Positions 11,842 to 23,735 of a DNA stretch of 64,000 bases are shown piece by piece. The stretch is from Xiphophorus maculatus (Eukaryota; Chordata; Actinopteri; Cyprinodontiformes; Poeciliidae). The DNA is taken from assembly GCF_002775205.1 (NCBI RefSeq), contig NC_036445.1, positions 30,133,453 through 30,197,452 of the forward strand, read 5' to 3'. How positions within the stretch are numbered: position 1 is the first letter of the stretch; each line of letters starts with the position of its first letter. Position numbers and translations under genes: made by a program. Under the pieces are notes generated by a model. It saw only the letters and a program-made list of their open reading frames with translations, was not told the origin of the DNA and did not search any database.

Positions 11842-14800
11842 ACAGCGCATCCCTGTCTCCAAAGACGTCATCACTTCCTCTTCTTCCTCAGCCTTGTGGT
11901 TCATCAGGGACACCTGCGGCATCGTGTGCGCCATCATAACGTGGCTGCTGGTGTTTTATGCTGAGTTCGTGGTGCTGTTTGTCATGCTGGTGCCCTCCAA
12001 GAATCTCACTTACAGTATTGTGAACGGGACCTTGTTCAATACTTTGGCCTTTCTGGCCCTCGCCTCACACCTCAGGGCCATGTGCACTGACCCTGTATGT
12101 ATACTGAGATGGATTTGTTTCTGTTACTGTTTTCTCTTTTCCGTCGGTAGTCCTGGTCCTTAAGATGTTTGTAAATTATTTGTTTTGTGCCAGGGGGCCG
12201 TGCCAAAAGGGAACGCCACTAAGGAATACATAGAAAGCCTTCAGCTGAAACCAGGGCAGGTGGTCTACAAATGTCCAAAGTGCTGCAGCATCAAGCCTGA
12301 CAGAGCGCACCACTGCAGGTGAGGGAACGGCTGCAGCTGTCAACTGCTGCAGCAGTCCGTACAGCTTCACTTGAGAAAATGATTTAGATTAATCTACATA
12401 GAAACCTTCAGTTTTTCCTAATTTTAATCAGTTGACTACAATTATCTTTAGTACTTTGTGAAGAATTGAGTTTTACCCTTTAGGATCAAGATTTCCATCT
12501 TTTATATACGGATGCACCAAACTTTAACATTCAACAAAGTTGAAAATAACTTCCATATGTCTATGTAGAGTCACATTCAATACGTTTGAATGTTAGTAGA
12601 GTTCCTGAAATAAATGGGAAATTTCGGAAAGTGGAGCTTAACTTTTATTGTTGGTGGCCCGAGGGAATACAAGGCCACAGATGAGAATGACCACCAGTTT
12701 ACACAATAAATAAATAAATAGAAATTCCATATTTATAGTATATATTTTTTAAACATTTATCTTTCCCTAATGAAATAAATTGCTGTGGCAGAAGCTTCAA
12801 CAGGCCCTTCATGCTCAGATCCCTCTGACTCAGTTGAAATAACTCTGCAGTGAAGATGGGGCCAAAATTCCTGTCCAGCCAGTTTTTGCAGTCATGGCAG
12901 TTGTTGCTAAAGGAAATACAGCCACTTGTTAGCTTTAGGATGCAATTACTTTCACGGAGTTGGCTTGATTAGTACGGCTTTTATCCCTTAATAAGTTACA
13001 GCTTAAAAACTCTATTCTGAATTTACTCTACTGTTCGTCTCATATTAAAATCCAAAGGAAGAAATCTGCAAGGAGGAGAAATACTGCTTTTATTGCACTG
13101 CATCATAAATTCCAGGTTATTTTAGACTTCAGACAGTTTAAAATTGCACTATTTATAACTTATGTTTTTTTGTTTTGTTTTGTTTTTTAAACATTTGTTA
13201 AAATTGTATATGTCGTGACAGTATTGTATGAGATTGATCATCTGTGAAATAATGGAGCTCCCTGTGGTCCTAATGCTATCTACAGAAATACCCTGCTCTG
13301 TCAGAAACCAATCAGAACCAATCTCATCTTTTTGTGAGTCAGTCTAGTTTAGTAACTATTTGAATTTATTGATATTTTATAATCAAAATGAGTTATGCTT
13401 GAAGCTCGTTTACTGACGAATAAATATGCTCCCCATTTTTCTTCTTCTTGAAATATGCAAATGACTAAAGCTTCTTATGTTTGTAGAAAGACGAATGACA
13501 GGCAGTTTATATACCAATTGTAGTTAACTAAACAAAGAAGCAGGTAGCTGCAGACTCGGTTATATATATTTAGCAATACATTGTTATTTGTTTATTATGT
13601 AATTATAGGCACACTTGTGTTTCTGTGTCTGGTCTGGTGGCCAAGCAATGACATTTCATTGTTTCTTTGAGCAATGACAATAAAATAAGTCTAAGTCTAA
13701 TGTAGGATGGGATTTGAGTCTCTCTTGCAGTCTGATTAAAGGCTGTTGGTGGATATCTGCAGCACTGTTTGCTTCATGCTGCTGCTGTTTCAGGTAGAAA
13801 CTGTAGACTGGTTCACAGTTCTAAGGCTGAACCACTTCGAGAGTGGGAAGCAAAAAACTCCAAACCACCCTACTTTATATTTAGTCCCTCAGCTAACAGC
13901 TCACAAACAGCGGAGGAACACTTTGAGGCATTCAGCCTCCTCAGTTTTATGCTCACTGTGTTGAAGTGTGTGTGTGTTTTTACATACACTGATGCATGTT
14001 ATCTCTTAAAACCATTTTTTAGTTTGGTGTTTTACTTTCTGAGAAACAATATTACCTCATGGGAACCAAACCCTGGTCCTGATAAATGTAATATATTCCA
14101 TCGCTGCTTTATGAGCTGAATTCCTTCTCTCCGTCTGATTCCCAGTGTATGCAAACGATGCATACGGAAGATGGACCACCACTGTCCCTGGGTCAACAAC
14201 TGTGTTGGGGAAAACAACCAAAAGTACTTTGTTCTTTTCACAGTAAGTTCACAGGAAATCTCTAATATTGCATCTATCTGCATTTTAAAAATGACACTGA
14301 AAAACTGGTAAATCTGGATGTTTGACATGAAAGCCTGTTAACTGCTTACTTCTGTAATGCTTCCATGTAAACTCGACACAGTTTCTCAGTGGTTGTCAGG
14401 AAGTTGGCAGTTTTTTGTTTTTTTGTTTCACATGGTCTCACTACTGTTTCCTTTTGGACCTAGATGTACATTGCACTCATCTCTCTGCACTCTCTGGCCA
14501 TGGTGGTCTTCCATTTCCTCTACTGCTTTGAAGATGATTGGACAAGTGAGTGGGTTTTTCTTCTTCTGTTGCACCTTGTCTCAGTGATCTAGATTCAAAA
14601 GCAAACCTGCATCGACGCTGCTAAATTCTCTATAATAGATCTGCACATTTAAGCAATAAAATAAAATTATTGGGCTTAGATTAATGTTTGTGTTTACAAG
14701 AGATTTCAAATGTGCACACCCTTGTTTAAAAAAGGGATAAGTTGTTGTGATTCAAAAAATTAAACATAATAGATAACACCCAAACTTATTTTTTTTCAAA

Positions 14801-17800
14801 AACATCTATATTTTTTATTTACAATACAATTTAAATACACTGTTACACTAGTGCAATAATGTAAATATACTACGCTATTTCAATGTAGTGATTGAAATAG
14901 TGGATTTATTACATGGTTACAAGATGGATAAGATTTGTCTTAAACAATATGCAACATGATTTGTCAGAAATATTAGGACGGTTGATATAAAGTGTTACAA
15001 ACTGATATTTGTCTGTTTCCTACCTTGGGTCCCTGTTGATAATTATGAGAAATAATAAATGTGATCAGAGTCTGAAGATAGATAAAACATTTGGTGATCA
15101 CAATCAGAATTTAATATGTTATTGTGCAAGAAAGCACAATAAAATGTAAAAAATGGCAACTCAAAGGTACGAAGAAAAAGTAAACTAATCAAATTTTAGA
15201 AGTGAGTATCCCTTCATATTACTCAGTGCCATGATCTAACTCTGTTAGAAGGTTGGTGACCTCTGACCTAAACGCTTAAGTAATTAAGAATGCTGACGAG
15301 GTTATCAAAACAGGTCAATCAGTTTTTGTTTGAATTATTTCTGTTAGTGCTTTGGTTTGCATAACTGTCCTAATTTAGAAATCTGTCTTTATATAAAGCA
15401 AACTGAGCAAACCGCCTTCATGTTGTGAACCTCCTTATTGAAGTGTTAATGTTTTACTGCAGCAGTCAACAGGAAGTCATTGTATCTGTGAGGAGACTTG
15501 AGTGTTCAGTCCTTCATGTAACCATTGACTTGCCCTTTCACTTCCATGTCCCTCCATCACCCAGAGTGCAGCTCCTTCTCTCCTCCAGCAACAGTCATCC
15601 TCCTCATCCTCCTGTGCTTTGAGGGCCTCCTCTTCCTCATCTTCACCTCTGTGATGTTTGGCACCCAGGTCCACTCCATCTGTACCGATGAGACAGTAAG
15701 TTATCCGTTCAGTGGCGACTGACTTCCCTCTGCTATTCTCTCATAACTTCCTGTCGTTTCCTTGTCCTCTGTGGACCTTCCCTCTGCTCTGCCTTACTTA
15801 GTCAGTTTTGACCTTCAAGTTCTGATATTCACCAAAAACATGCTTACCAGGTTGGAAGAATAAATGGTTTTTATTTTGATTTTGTGTTAATTGTTTTTCG
15901 TCCGTTTTGAAACTACAGCAGTATTTTGCCAGATGGACACTTTGATTTTCAGAGAACAGCTCAAGGAACTGATCTAGATTTTTATATTAGTAAAGCTGCA
16001 TGAGTTTCACAGCTTGATGCTGTGCTGTTTGCTCTGCAGGTTGCTGGTTAGTTCCATAATTATCACAATATAGAATAAACAGATGTCTGTGCTGCTACAA
16101 CAATCTGCAGTTCTTTCATACCTTTTCAGTCAAGTTGGTAAGCTTGTCACAATAATGAATAAATCAATTAATAGCATGATAAATTAAAAGGAGCTTGATA
16201 ACTTCCATTCTGATTGATTAATACTTTCTGAATGGAAACTTTTGTTCACAGACCTCCCATCATACATTTCATTTATGATTTAAATTGTGTGTGGTTTTTA
16301 TTTCCATTTTGTTTATTGTTTTTGTTTGCTTTGTTTGTCTTTTTAGATATTTAAAATATCTTCCAGTTCCAGTGTTGAGTGTTCTTTACAAAATGAAAGT
16401 TTATTTATCTTTGAGAGGGCAAACTTTTATTATTCGATTATCACTATATTACTTGAAAATAGTCTCAAAACAACAATATTATCGTTTATTGCAATTATTT
16501 CTGGGACAATGCATGTCCAGTAAAATGTGTCATCATGACAGGCCTACAGGTTTGTACGTCTAGTATTTTGGCGAAAGGATATTTGCACATTTTTATATTT
16601 TAGCTTTCTGAAACACATTTTCCATCCATCCATTTTCTTCCGCTTATCCGGGGTCGTGTTGCAGGGATAGCAGCCTAAGAAGTGAGGCCCAGACTTTCCT
16701 CTCCTCAGCCACTTGTTCCTCTGAGGGAATCTCAAGGCGTTCGCAGGCCAGCCAAGAAACATTGTCCCTCCAGCGTGTCCTGGTCTTCCTCTGAGCCTCT
16801 TGCCAGTGGGTTGTGCTTGGAACATCTCACCAGGGAGGTGTCCAGGAGGCATCCTAACCAGATGCCCGCATCTTAACCAGATGCTCATGCCACCTCAATT
16901 ATCTCCTCTTGACGTGTAGGAGCAGCAGCTCTACTCTGAGACCCTCGCGGATGACTGAGCTTCTCACCCCATCTCTAAGGGAGAGCCCAGACACCCTTCG
17001 GAGAAAACTCATTTCGGCCGCTTGTATCTCTGACCCCATTCCTTTGGTCATGACCCAAAGCTCATGACCATCGATGGTAGGAACGTACATCAACTGGTAA
17101 ATTGAGACCTTTCCTTTTTGACTCAGCTCTCTCCTCACCACGACAGACCGGTACAGCACCTGCTTCACTGCAGACGCTGCGCCAATCCGTCTGTCGATCT
17201 CCCACTCCATTTTTCCCTAATTTGTGAACAAGATCCTGAGATATTTAAACTCCTCCACTTGGGGCAGGACACCCCCCCGACCCATAGAAGGCACTCTGAC
17301 CTTTTTCGGCTCAAGACCATGGCCTCGGACTTGGAGGCACTGATCCTCATCGAGCTTGACACTCGGCTGTGAATTGCTCCAGTAAAAGCTGTAGAAAACG
17401 ACCTGCTGAAGCCAGAAGGACCACATCATCTGCAAATAGCAGAGATGTGATCCTAAGGCCACCAAAACGGATCCACTCAACACCTTGGCTGCGCCTAGAA
17501 ATTCTGTCCATGAAAGTAATGAACAGAATCAGTGACAAAGTTCAGCCCTGGCGGAGTCCAACTCTCACCGGAAACGAGCCTGACTTACTGCTGGCAATGC
17601 GGACCAGACTCTGACACCGGTCATACAGGGACCTGACAGCCCGTATCAAAGGGCCCGGTACCCCATACTGCCGGAGAACCCCCACATGGCTCCCCGAGGG
17701 ACTCGGTCGAACGCCTTCTCCAAGTCCACTTAACACGTGTAGACTGGTTGGGCGAACTCCCACGCACCCTCCAGGACCCTGCTGAGGGTGTAGAGCTGGT

Positions 17801-20387
17801 CCACTGTTCCACGACCAAGACGAAAACCACACTGCTCTTAGTGAGTCCGAGGTTCGACTATCAGACGGACCCTCCTCTCCAGGACCCCTGAATAGACTTT
17901 GCCAGGAAGGCTTAACACATTTACTCATGTTATAATCAAAAACATGAACTTACATTAAACCAGCCATTTCAGTATCTCCATGTGCTATACCTGTTTATTC
18001 TTCATTAATTACTAAAAATCAAGCACAGTCTCCAGTCAGTTTTACAGTGGTCACTTTTAATGTGTTTCTCTTGATTGAAGCAAATAAAAAAACGTATCAA
18101 ACTCTGACTGCTGGTCTGGTTTAGATGCCAAAGCACTGAAACAGTTTTTTCAGATTTTTTTAATTATTTTTTTTTTATATATATATATATATACGATAGT
18201 TATTATGGATCACACATGGTGATTTAAGAAACCATATTTAGTGAAGGATAATGTAATTTTACAACTCTGTTACAGATTTTCGAACAGGGCTGATTCACGT
18301 TTCTTTACGCACCAAAAGGCAACAAAATACCAGTTTATTGAGGTTGATTGTCTGTAGTTTGAGGTTGCTGCGTATCTTGGTCAAGAGGCTGGATTAATTT
18401 TAGATGTAGATGAAAATAAATAGACAATAGAACAATAGAATTCGTATCATCATGTGGTGTGATTGAAAGAAGTGTTTGATTCAACACAACAAGAAATAAT
18501 ACTATTCGATTGAGTTAATTATCTTAATAAAACAACAACCTTTCAGAAACACGACTCGTCTTGCTCTCCTGCATTGGCTGCTTTGAGAACATCAGCCAAT
18601 AGCATCAAGTAGTATTGCACCAGGATTGGTCAGCTTCCCAGCTGCATTTTCTTTTGAATACATTAGATCTTCTGTGTGAATAAATCTTATGATTAGATAC
18701 ATTCTCCACATGAAAATCTTGTGGCAGGTATTGCTCGTTCAGTCTATAAACCTGCCAGAAGAACAGCAGGTTTACTGATGCTGTAATCCAGCTGCCTACA
18801 AACTGGAACCCATCAGTTGTTAAAGTCTGTCTAATTCTCACACTCCATTTTCTTCCCCACCTTTTCATCTCATCTGACACAGATCATTGATCATTCCTGT
18901 TACTCCAGGTAATTGTGCTACTGGAGGTAGACATATATTGAAGCTACGTCTTTCTGTTCTGTCTTTTATTGTTGTTGTGTGGATCTTTTAGATAAATCTC
19001 AGGTGAAGAACTAATGGGACAAACTGACCTTTCCAAATTTCTTCTTGTGCATTTAACTTCTTTTTGTCTGCAACTCCTAATACAAATAAAAATGTGAGCA
19101 TGTCAATGAGCTAGCATAGCTCAAAGGACAGTGCGACACAAGCAGCTACAGTATCCTCACTGCCCCTGTTGTAGTTTTTGGCAGCTTCCACGCAGAAGAA
19201 AAGTGTTGCTTTCATGAAAAACAATTTCAAAGAGTGCAAATATTTAAAGCTCTCTTTGTGCTCTGTACTGAACATGAGAGCTGGATGTACTGAGACTATT
19301 CAAAACAATGACAGTGACTTTGCTCTTGACCAGTCGGGGTTTAAGCCATAACAGTGAAGTTGCTTTTATGTTTTCTTCCCACATTTGTCTCTGTTTGTAC
19401 TTTTTTTGTTCCGTTTCTTTTAAACCTATAGCTTAACGGAAAGAAGTGCTTGTTTTAGGATAATCTTTAGCCTATCGTTGTTTTAGCCGTTCTTGTTCTC
19501 TCTTCAGTTTTAATGTACGGTAGTTGATTTTGAGAATATTTCCACCTGCTGGAGTATAATCGGGGTACAAGTTAAAATGTTCTTGCTTCACGGCGGCAGG
19601 TGGAGGAATGCTCTTAGTAGATGCTCAGAAATTTTACAACCTACAATAATCTTAATAAAAACCATCAAGTTTTAATGTGTTCATTGAAAAATCTTAGTCA
19701 CTTATTCTTAACTATACTGTAAAGTAATTGTAACAATCATCCTACAGGTAAGCCAGTGGCATTAATCAGCTAATTTCATTTTTTTTTTTAATTAATTGGC
19801 TCAATAATATTTATTCTGATATTTGTCAAAGGACAATTTTTTTTAGAGACGACACAATTACATTTTTTATGGTTTTGGTTGAGTATTTTTTTTTACCTCT
19901 GTTTATTGTTTTTGGTTGTTTATTTATATTGGATATTTAATATATCTTCCAGTTCCAGTGTTAAGGTTTCTGTACACAATGAAAGTTTATTGATCTTTGA
20001 GAGGGCGAACTTGTATCATTACGCAATTATCAGTATTACCATTAAATGGTCTCAAAACAACAATACAGTAATTACTGGGACAATTTATCATCCAGCAAAA
20101 GTTTGTGGTGTGATCTTTACAGCCGTGTTAAATATGTTCTATTATTTCCAAATTTCTAATCATTTTTGACAGATAATTTTACCAGACGAAAACATGCAAA
20201 CTCAAATTTGGTTGTCTCTCGTTTTCAGGGCATAGAGCAGTTGAAAAAGGAAGAGCGAAGATGGGCTAAAAAAACTAAGTGGATGAACATGAGGGCGGTT
20301 TTTGGACACCATTTCTCTTTATTGTGGTTAAGCCCCTTCTCCACCCCTGACCACGGCAAGGCTGAAACCTACCAGTATGTGGTGTGA
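11735..20387 (+). CDS. zdhhc3: Palmitoyltransferase ZDHHC3 (short isoform)
   Basis: A Golgi-resident protein S-acyltransferase; family members palmitoylate synaptic receptors, integrins and trafficking proteins. Coding segments: 11735-12094, 12194-12318, 14146-14242, 14464-14545, 15565-15695 and 20229-20387. All phases match and give 317 residues. Membrane segments lie near residues 62-86, 95-112, 191-212 and 230-252. The cysteine-rich domain (147-181) holds DHHC at 172-175, with Cys175 catalytic, in the context [18 protein letters not shown] motif follows TM4. The cytosolic tail ends in YVV, a hydrophobic end that could act as a PDZ ligand (inference). The body fits ZDHHC3, while the first residues (HRCRDVEH) recall the sister ZDHHC7. 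A Gly/Ser run at residues 20-30 makes the N-terminus longer than in human. A second last exon lies at 27744. Confidence 0.93.
12319..14145 (+). other. zdhhc3 intron between coding exons 2 and 3
   Basis: No coding exon seen. A diverged partial copy of the palindromic MITE family seen at 26951 lies about 13146-13345; it shares ACAGTATTGTATGAGA-like and AGAAACCAATCAGAACC-like segments. A retroelement-type tail with CAATGACAATAAAA and AAGTCT repeats lies at 13672-13700. Confidence 0.5.
14546..15564 (+). other. zdhhc3 intron before the TM4 exon
   Basis: AT-rich intron bounded by GTGAGT at 14546 and a CAG acceptor at 15562-15564. Nothing coding was seen. Confidence 0.5.
16137..16546. repeat. hAT-like MITE remnant (copy 1)
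   Basis: The element runs from about GCTTGTCACAATAATG to CATCATGACAGGCC, an imperfect terminal inverted repeat. Its interior (TCTTCCAGTTCCAGTGTT, then TTTGAGAGGGC, then GTCTCAAAACAACAATA) recurs in the same order at 19880-20110. Boundaries are approximate. Confidence 0.6.
16617..17915 (-). mobile_element. Decayed 5'-truncated non-LTR retrotransposon (LINE)
   Basis: Read on the minus strand, scattered frames show reverse-transcriptase landmarks: a [17 protein letters not shown] segment, the catalytic FADD box at 17436-17425, a [10 protein letters not shown] segment and [13 protein letters not shown] further on. Reading frame changes several times, so it is dead. The 5' part, including the endonuclease, is absent. 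The 3' end carries the hallmark AGCGGAAGAAAATGGATGG at about 16640-16622. It belongs to an abundant fish LINE group of the jockey/CR1/L2 type; the exact clade cannot be fixed here. It lies antisense in the large intron before exon 7a of zdhhc3. Confidence 0.85.
18176..18193. repeat. (TA)n microsatellite
   Basis: Nine uninterrupted TA units follow a T-rich run in the zdhhc3 intron. Confidence 0.8.
19733..20115. repeat. hAT-like MITE remnant (copy 2)
   Basis: Aligns in the same direction with 16137-16546 over TCTTCCAGTTCCAGTGTT, the TTTGAGAGGGC block and GTCTCAAAACAACAATA. It ends about 110 bases before the acceptor of zdhhc3 exon 7a, so the repeat lies close to the region that governs use of that exon. 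Confidence 0.55.
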
Positions 20388-21128
20388 GGGAGCTCAGGAC
20401 AGGGAATGAGAAGGCCTGGAAAAGCTAGCCTGTTTGCTCCCACTCAGCCTGACTTACAGTGTACGTCCCACACAAGCCATGGACAGCTTGTCATGTGCTC
20501 TTTGTGCTGCCAACTAAGTGAGCAATGTCTAATTTATTTATTTTTTTGTTTTGTTTGCCTTTACAAGTTGAGTTGCAGAGAAAAAGAAACACTGTCTTTT
20601 TGCGAACACTGTGATAAATCAGTTTTTTTTCTGGTCTTTTCTCTTATCAGAAACTGTCTGTTCTTGCTTGGTGCATAATCTTCTTGCGTTTTGTTCAAGG
20701 ATACGTTCAGCCAAATTACAAAAGAAAAGGATAAAATGGAAAATGACATCACTTCAGCCTGCAGGTATATGGCTGTTCTTGTAGGTTAGGTGACTAAAAC
20801 GGTGAAAAATCAAAATGAAATCAAATGATTAGGTTATGAGAGTAGCCAGAAGAGTTTATCCTGCAGGTTTTTATCAGGGACATGTGAAGGAATGCACCTA
20901 CCTCATCTGCTGAAAAATATGTTTAGCCACTGGTTCAGTCCAGATACACCTACTGAGATATATCCAGTATACATGATGCCTTTTGAAAGATTTCATGCCC
21001 CTTGATTTCTTCCCATTTTGCAGTGAACATTGAACAATGTGCAAAACTGTAAGAAACACATCCCAAAAGACTTGCAGCTGGAACTGCAGTTAAAAGTGGT
21101 TCTACAACGTTTTGGGTCATGTGAGTTG

Positions 21129-21134
21129 AATAAA
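21129..21134 (+). promoter_or_regulatory. Candidate poly(A) signal, short zdhhc3 transcript
   Basis: The first canonical AATAAA downstream of the exon 7a stop (20387) that I see. It would give a 3' UTR of about 750 bases. Confidence 0.45.
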
Positions 21135-22534
21135 TCATTTTCTGCACCACTATAGACAAGAGATGCAGCGATAAATCGGTGCTGATTTCCTTCATGTTGG
21201 GTGATGAATGATCGAAGGTCTGAAAATCAGCCGCTGTCCTGTTTTGTGCAGCAGGTCACCTCTGCACATGAGTGATTAACAATAGTCACCTCACTTTTGC
21301 CAACTTGGTTTGTTTTCCCACCTGATAGTCCGCTAGGGTCAGTTTGACTGGGGACCAAAACTGCAACATTTGTTATTTTCAGCTGAAGCAGTTTTCTCTC
21401 ACACTACAGTGTGTCAAATGAACCAAACCCTTTGAAAGACATGTTCCCCTCCTTGCCAGCAGAGGCGCTGTACCAAGAACCACTGAGGGAAATGACATAA
21501 AAACCGCTGAGGATATTGAGAGGAGCTTCTTTCTTCATAAAGCCAAAATCAGATTTTAGTTGTTGTAGGATTTTTCTTTTGGCGTTGATAAAAGACCAAG
21601 CCATTCAGATTCAGATTTATTCCTATCCCCAGTGGGCAATTGATGAGCCATTACTCCAGCTAGCATTAGACTCACTCCTCTATTTTGGTTGTATTTACCC
21701 AGAATTCTCTGCGTTATAGTCCGCTTTCTGCTTTTGAAGCGGGCTTGGTGTTCACATATGCATTGAGGCGCATCAGTTCACTTCAGCTCAACAACTCTAG
21801 GTTTGTAGGCGGACCAGAGTTTGTTTTTGATAGTTTGCATCCATTTTTCTGATTGGTCATTCACACCTCTCCAAACGAACCAGACCCTCTAAACAGACAA
21901 ACTGAGATTAATGAGGACTGAACAGGGCTGATATGAATCCATACATACAATTTTTGTCACTATATTTATGGTATATCTATATATTTTTGGACTTTTTAGA
22001 CCAAAAAATTTGTATTGGTCAAAATCTGAATCGACAGGTCAGACTTTTAAATGATTTGTTTTCTGTCAGAAAACTACAATCGGTGCACTCCTACTATCCT
22101 AGTATGCACTATTTTGTGCCAGTCTCTCTCCTACAATCCTATATAAATACATTGTGACTTAACTGTGATGAAAGGTGAACAAGTTCAAGATGTAAGGCAC
22201 TTTAAGGATTTATCTCTAGGTATACAAGCTGCTGTACAGCCTCTAATCATCTAAAATCATTTTTTTCTGCTACACTCCCACGATGAGCTAAAATGGGAAA
22301 TTAGTGGTAAATATATTCTGTAATTTAGCTGAACGATCTTTTTTATTTTTTTCTTTGGACTGGCAAAATTCCGTTTTCTTATTGAAGTGATTCCTTTGTG
22401 AAACCAGATCCATGAGCTTTTAATTGCCGCCAAAAGCTGCACATCAGCAGCTCCTTTATTGCTGTTTCCAATTGGGTTAAACTATTTTTATTTATTCATT
22501 TTTTTTAATATTATTTTGTATGAAGGGCAGATTC

Positions 22535-22680
22535 TAAGAATCAGAGAAATGAAAATTGTTTAGTTCTCCCTGTACCGTACTATCCTGACCTTTCCTCCTC
22601 TGATCAGCCTCCATCTTGGCCGCTTTGCTTCGCTTTGCCTTCAGTCTCTTCACAAAGTCCTCAGGTGTCTCTGCGTCACA
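22535..22680 (-). other. Coding-like orphan segment
   Basis: On the minus strand one frame stays open from about 22680 to a TAG near 22535. It reads as a charged, helix-like peptide that includes TPEDFVKRLKAKRSKAAKME. I do not recognise it. The minus-strand acceptor (CGCAG at 22675-22671) lacks a pyrimidine tract, so an exon on that strand is doubtful. On the plus strand the same place has a strong acceptor (CTCCTCTGATCAG, ending 22607) and a donor after 22664. These bound 57 bases that stay in frame with zdhhc3, so the charged peptide may be only an antisense shadow. No function is assigned. Confidence 0.3.
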
Positions 22681-23701
22681 ACGGTTGTTTTTTTTTTTTT
22701 GTATTTTGGAAGTGCAACAAATGGTGGAAACATACTGAAGCTAAGTTCAGTGCTGAGGCATCACACTTTCAAAAAAAGCCAATAAATTATGACAACTGTT
22801 AAAAATGTATCAGGGAAGGGAAACCCAGTGGGAGAAAGATTCGGATGTTGCCACTTGTTGCAGCTCAGTGCTAAAGCTTTTGTCCAGGAGTGTCTGTGGC
22901 AGACCTGTATGAGAACTCAGACCTGAAGGGAACTTCCTGTTCGGACACTCTGCCAATAATAATCAGATGTATTATTTATGTTTTTATGCCGCCTTTTTTT
23001 TTTCTTTTTTTTTTTACTATTTATGGTTTGAATTGGAGGTAGGCGATAGACTTAAAATTTTATCACAATATTTTGTGGTGCTATTGTGATAACGATACAA
23101 GTGCTAAACTATTATTACTTTGCATGACAGCAATCACAGCCCCACTAACACAAGTACTGCTTTAGAAAAAGGCCTGTTCATGACGGCAGTTTCTTAAAGG
23201 AGTGCTACAGTCTATCAGCAGACTGTAACACTGTAACTGCGTTTGACCATATTTTAATATTTATCGATGGCCTCATGGAACATACAGTGGAAAAATGGTA
23301 ACACTTTTTCTTTCTTTTTTTAGTTTTCAAGAGTCATTATTGTAACTGTTACCATAAATCAAAATTCTTAAAAGAAAATTTCTCGAAATATAAAAGATGT
23401 GATAAATGCCCAGCCCCTAACTTAAGTTCTTTGAATTTTATAAAATTGTGATACAAACTCAAGTGCATACTCAATGTCGTACGGTTCTAAAATATTTCAA
23501 AGGTACTGCTGTAAACATTTATTTTCTCATGTTGTGAAACAGGCATGGGCCGGTCTGGTTCCTGTAGTTTAAAGTCTTTGTAATGAGACGGAGGAGAACG
23601 TGCTGCAGTGCTGGAATATGGCCATATGTGTGAGTTACTGTGTGTTTCAACGAGCCGAAGAACTCCTACTGCACCACAGCTGGCTGAAATAATGTAATGT
23701 A

Positions 23702-23735
23702 ATCCTCTAATGGAATTACGTTTCCATTAGAGGAT
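23702..23735. repeat. 14-bp perfect-stem hairpin
   Basis: ATCCTCTAATGGAA at 23702-23715 is exactly reverse-complementary to 23722-23735 with a six-base loop. No element boundary is clear around it. Confidence 0.65.

Larger units (their letters stand above)
15696..20228 (+). other. zdhhc3 intron before short last exon
   Basis: A 4.5-kb intron from GTAAGT at 15696 to a TTTTCAG acceptor at 20228. Besides the LINE and two MITE copies listed separately, I see AT-rich sequence with no exon. Confidence 0.5.

Noticed and set aside
22608-22664. Treating the 57-base plus-strand stretch as a confirmed zdhhc3 exon
   Set aside because: Splice sites and frame fit, but the peptide has no family counterpart and the opposite strand also looks coding, so it is listed only as a lead.
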